Positions 5,400 through 6,890 of a stretch of 6,890 nt of DNA are shown piece by piece. The DNA is from an uncultured Dysgonomonas sp. GTDB lineage: Bacteria > Bacteroidota > Bacteroidia > Bacteroidales > Dysgonomonadaceae. Where the stretch lies: positions 1-6,890 of the forward strand of contig CALNCC010000153.1 of NCBI GenBank assembly GCA_937875275.1, in the 5' to 3' direction. The stretch's first letter is position 1. Every line of letters starts with the position of its first letter. The notes under the pieces are model-generated. The model was not told the origin of the DNA and searched no databases. It worked only from the letters and a program-made list of their open reading frames with translations. A program made the translations under genes and the position numbers.

Positions 5400-6890
5400 C
5401 TAAAAAATAAGTCGAAAAGCACCATTTTGGTTTATATCATGATAATCTATCATAAGTTTTTGGCATTCATTAACTAAACGTTCTCTTGTATAAGCGGATA
5501 GGGCGCTGTCTAAGATTATCTTGGCAGACGGAAACAGTTTGTTTATAACCAGCATAGAGAAGGAGTTGTCTTCGGTCAGCAGCAGATATCCTACCTCGTG
5601 TGAAACGGATATATTCTCACTGTTTGCCGAGCCCCAAAAATTGTGGCTAAGTGCCAGTATAGTAGTGTCTCCCACATGGACTTCTTTATAGCCGTTTTTT
5701 AGGTCTCGATTTGTGATTTTCGATTTTTTGTTCCCATTTCTCAGCTCTATTTCGGTGCTGTTCCATCTGTTGTATACGATCAATTCTTCCTCTGGCTGCT
5801 TTATTGAATGTACGATGTTGAGCGACAGCAAGGCGATAAGGCAAACCAAAGAGGTGTATAATGACAGCCGTTTCTTATATATCAGTGTCAGAATGATTGC
5901 CCACACGATGGCAAGAAGGATGAATAGTTCGGGCAAACTGACATGTATATCTGGTATGGAAGCATAGGGTAGATGCTCGAAGAAGGATAGCGCATCTGCC
6001 ATGAAATGTGTTGCCGATTGTATGATTTCGACAGGTATCCATTCTAAGCGAATAGCTGTCAGATGAGATAATATTGCCATCATCCCCAAAGCTATTGCCG
6101 AATAGATGATGAGTCCGACGAGGGCGACAATGATAAGGTTGGAGACGAAAAAGTAAGTCGGGAAATATCCGAAATAGTAGAGCGATAGCGGAGCTGTGGC
6201 AATCTGAGCGACAATGGAAATGGATAGTGCTTGCCAGAGGCTTCGGATTAAATGATTTTTCGTAACTAATAGCTTGACCATCTTGGGATAGAGGTATAAT
6301 ATGGCAAAGACAGATGAAAAGCTCAATTGAAATCCTATATCGAAAAGCGACATCGGGTTGATGAGCAGGATGATGGATGCGGCAATGAAAAGTGAGTTGT
6401 GCGAAAAGGCTCTCTTGTGAAAAAGAATAGCGGCGCAGACGACGGTCAACATGATAGTCGCCCGACAGATTGAGGGCGATAGCCCGGTAATGAACGCGTA
6501 GACCCAAAGTATAGCGATTGTGAAAACGGGGCGTATCCAATAGTATCGTGAGCGTTTGGGCAAGAACGATAATAGCATAGAGATGGCAAGGTAGATGATG
6601 CCGACATGCAACCCGCTAAGGGAAAGGATATGTGCTGTGCCCGTAGTGCGAAAAGATTCTTTAAGGTCGTCTGACAAAGCATCTTGGTAACCTAATGTAA
6701 GTGCCGACAGAATGCCACGTTCAGCATCCGTCAAATTGAGCTGGTGGTAATATTCTAAGATGCGGGTGCGGCATAGTTGGGCTGCGATCCACAGCGAAGA
6801 ATGTTTGTTGTCGGATAGTTGCCAATGAGTCCAAGCTGTGTAGATAGATCCCGCATAACCTTTGTCGGACATGTAGGATACGTAGTCGAA
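5400..6890 (-). CDS. comEC: ComEC/Rec2 family DNA-uptake channel protein, 5' end outside window
   Basis: The last 496 residues of a polytopic inner-membrane protein that, in competent bacteria, carries single-stranded DNA into the cytoplasm. Numbering from the Met at 6872: the competence domain begins about residue 50, with AHILSLSGLHVGI (80-92), GLSPSICRATIM (130-141), DIGFQLSFSS (178-187) and PLSLYYFGYFP (228-238). Roughly nine or ten hydrophobic segments lie between 85 and 355. The final ~130 residues are soluble and end with GAFRLIF. That Met is not the true start: the frame stays open to the window edge and encodes FDYVSY just before it, like the FDYxxYL that ends the N-terminal domain in this family, so about 150-200 residues are missing. 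The C-terminus has no HxHxDH motif, so there is no active metallo-beta-lactamase nuclease. This is the first gene of the operon seen here; its promoter is outside. Confidence 0.93.
   Translation of the reverse strand, partial: FDYVSYMSDKGYAGSIYTAWTHWQLSDNKHSSLWIAAQLCRTRILEYYHQLNLTDAERGILSALTLGYQDALSDDLKESFRTTGTAHILSLSGLHVGIIYLAISMLLSFLPKRSRYYWIRPVFTIAILWVYAFITGLSPSICRATIMLTVVCAAILFHKRAFSHNSLFIAASIILLINPMSLFDIGFQLSFSSVFAILYLYPKMVKLLVTKNHLIRSLWQALSISIVAQIATAPLSLYYFGYFPTYFFVSNLIIVALVGLIIYSAIALGMMAILSHLTAIRLEWIPVEIIQSATHFMADALSFFEHLPYASIPDIHVSLPELFILLAIVWAIILTLIYKKRLSLYTSLVCLIALLSLNIVHSIKQPEEELIVYNRWNSTEIELRNGNKKSKITNRDLKNGYKEVHVGDTTILALSHNFWGSANSENISVSHEVGYLLLTEDNSFSMLVINKLFPSAKIILDSALSAYTRERLVNECQKLMIDYHDINQNGAFRLIF

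Noticed and set aside
5875..6540. A 221-codon open frame on the minus strand overlapping comEC in another frame.
   Set aside because: It lies wholly within the strongly supported comEC frame, is very rich in His, Arg and Ser as expected of a shifted frame, and has no recognisable domain.

Overview
The window looks like a chromosomal segment from a member of the Bacteroidales (Bacteroidota). Support comes from a promoter with the TTTG / TAnnTTTG architecture of that phylum, start codons without clear Shine-Dalgarno sequences, a DUF4827-type lipoprotein, an archaeal-type GlmM, and the gene order comEC - DHH phosphoesterase - DUF4827 - glmM that I recall from Bacteroides relatives. A moderately low GC content would fit Dysgonomonas or Parabacteroides relatives, but I cannot fix the genus from the sequence.

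Left part, plus strand (1-1486). An initiator tRNA-Met gene sits behind a near-ideal Bacteroidota promoter and is closed by its own hairpin terminator. Two visibly AT-richer single-gene units follow. The first is a Vat-type hexapeptide-repeat acetyltransferase (streptogramin A / xenobiotic acetyltransferase family). The second is a small YbcV-like DUF1398 protein. Each is followed by a Rho-independent terminator, so the tRNA and the two genes form three independent transcription units. The position next to a tRNA gene and the base composition suggest accessory genes, but no integrase, IS or att duplication is visible.

Right part, minus strand (1509-6890). Read in the direction of transcription, an operon enters from the right edge: comEC (5' end outside the window), a DHH/DHHA1 phosphoesterase of the NrnA type, a DUF4827 lipoprotein and glmM. 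The gaps between these genes are 44, 26 and 19 nt, and a hairpin terminator follows glmM. A DUF2461 gene comes next on the same strand and converges on the DUF1398 gene across a shared hairpin.

The operon joins an inner-membrane DNA-translocation channel, an enzyme that degrades very short RNAs and 3',5'-pAp, an envelope lipoprotein and an amino-sugar mutase for UDP-GlcNAc synthesis. The order reads as conserved housekeeping rather than a dedicated new pathway. I found no CRISPR array, transposon, phage module or clearly new defence system. The points most worth a second look are the Vat-like enzyme beside the tRNA, an A29:U41 pair in the initiator tRNA anticodon stem, an apparently inactive FKBP-like fold in the DUF4827 lipoprotein, and the lack of metallo-beta-lactamase motifs in the ComEC C-terminus.
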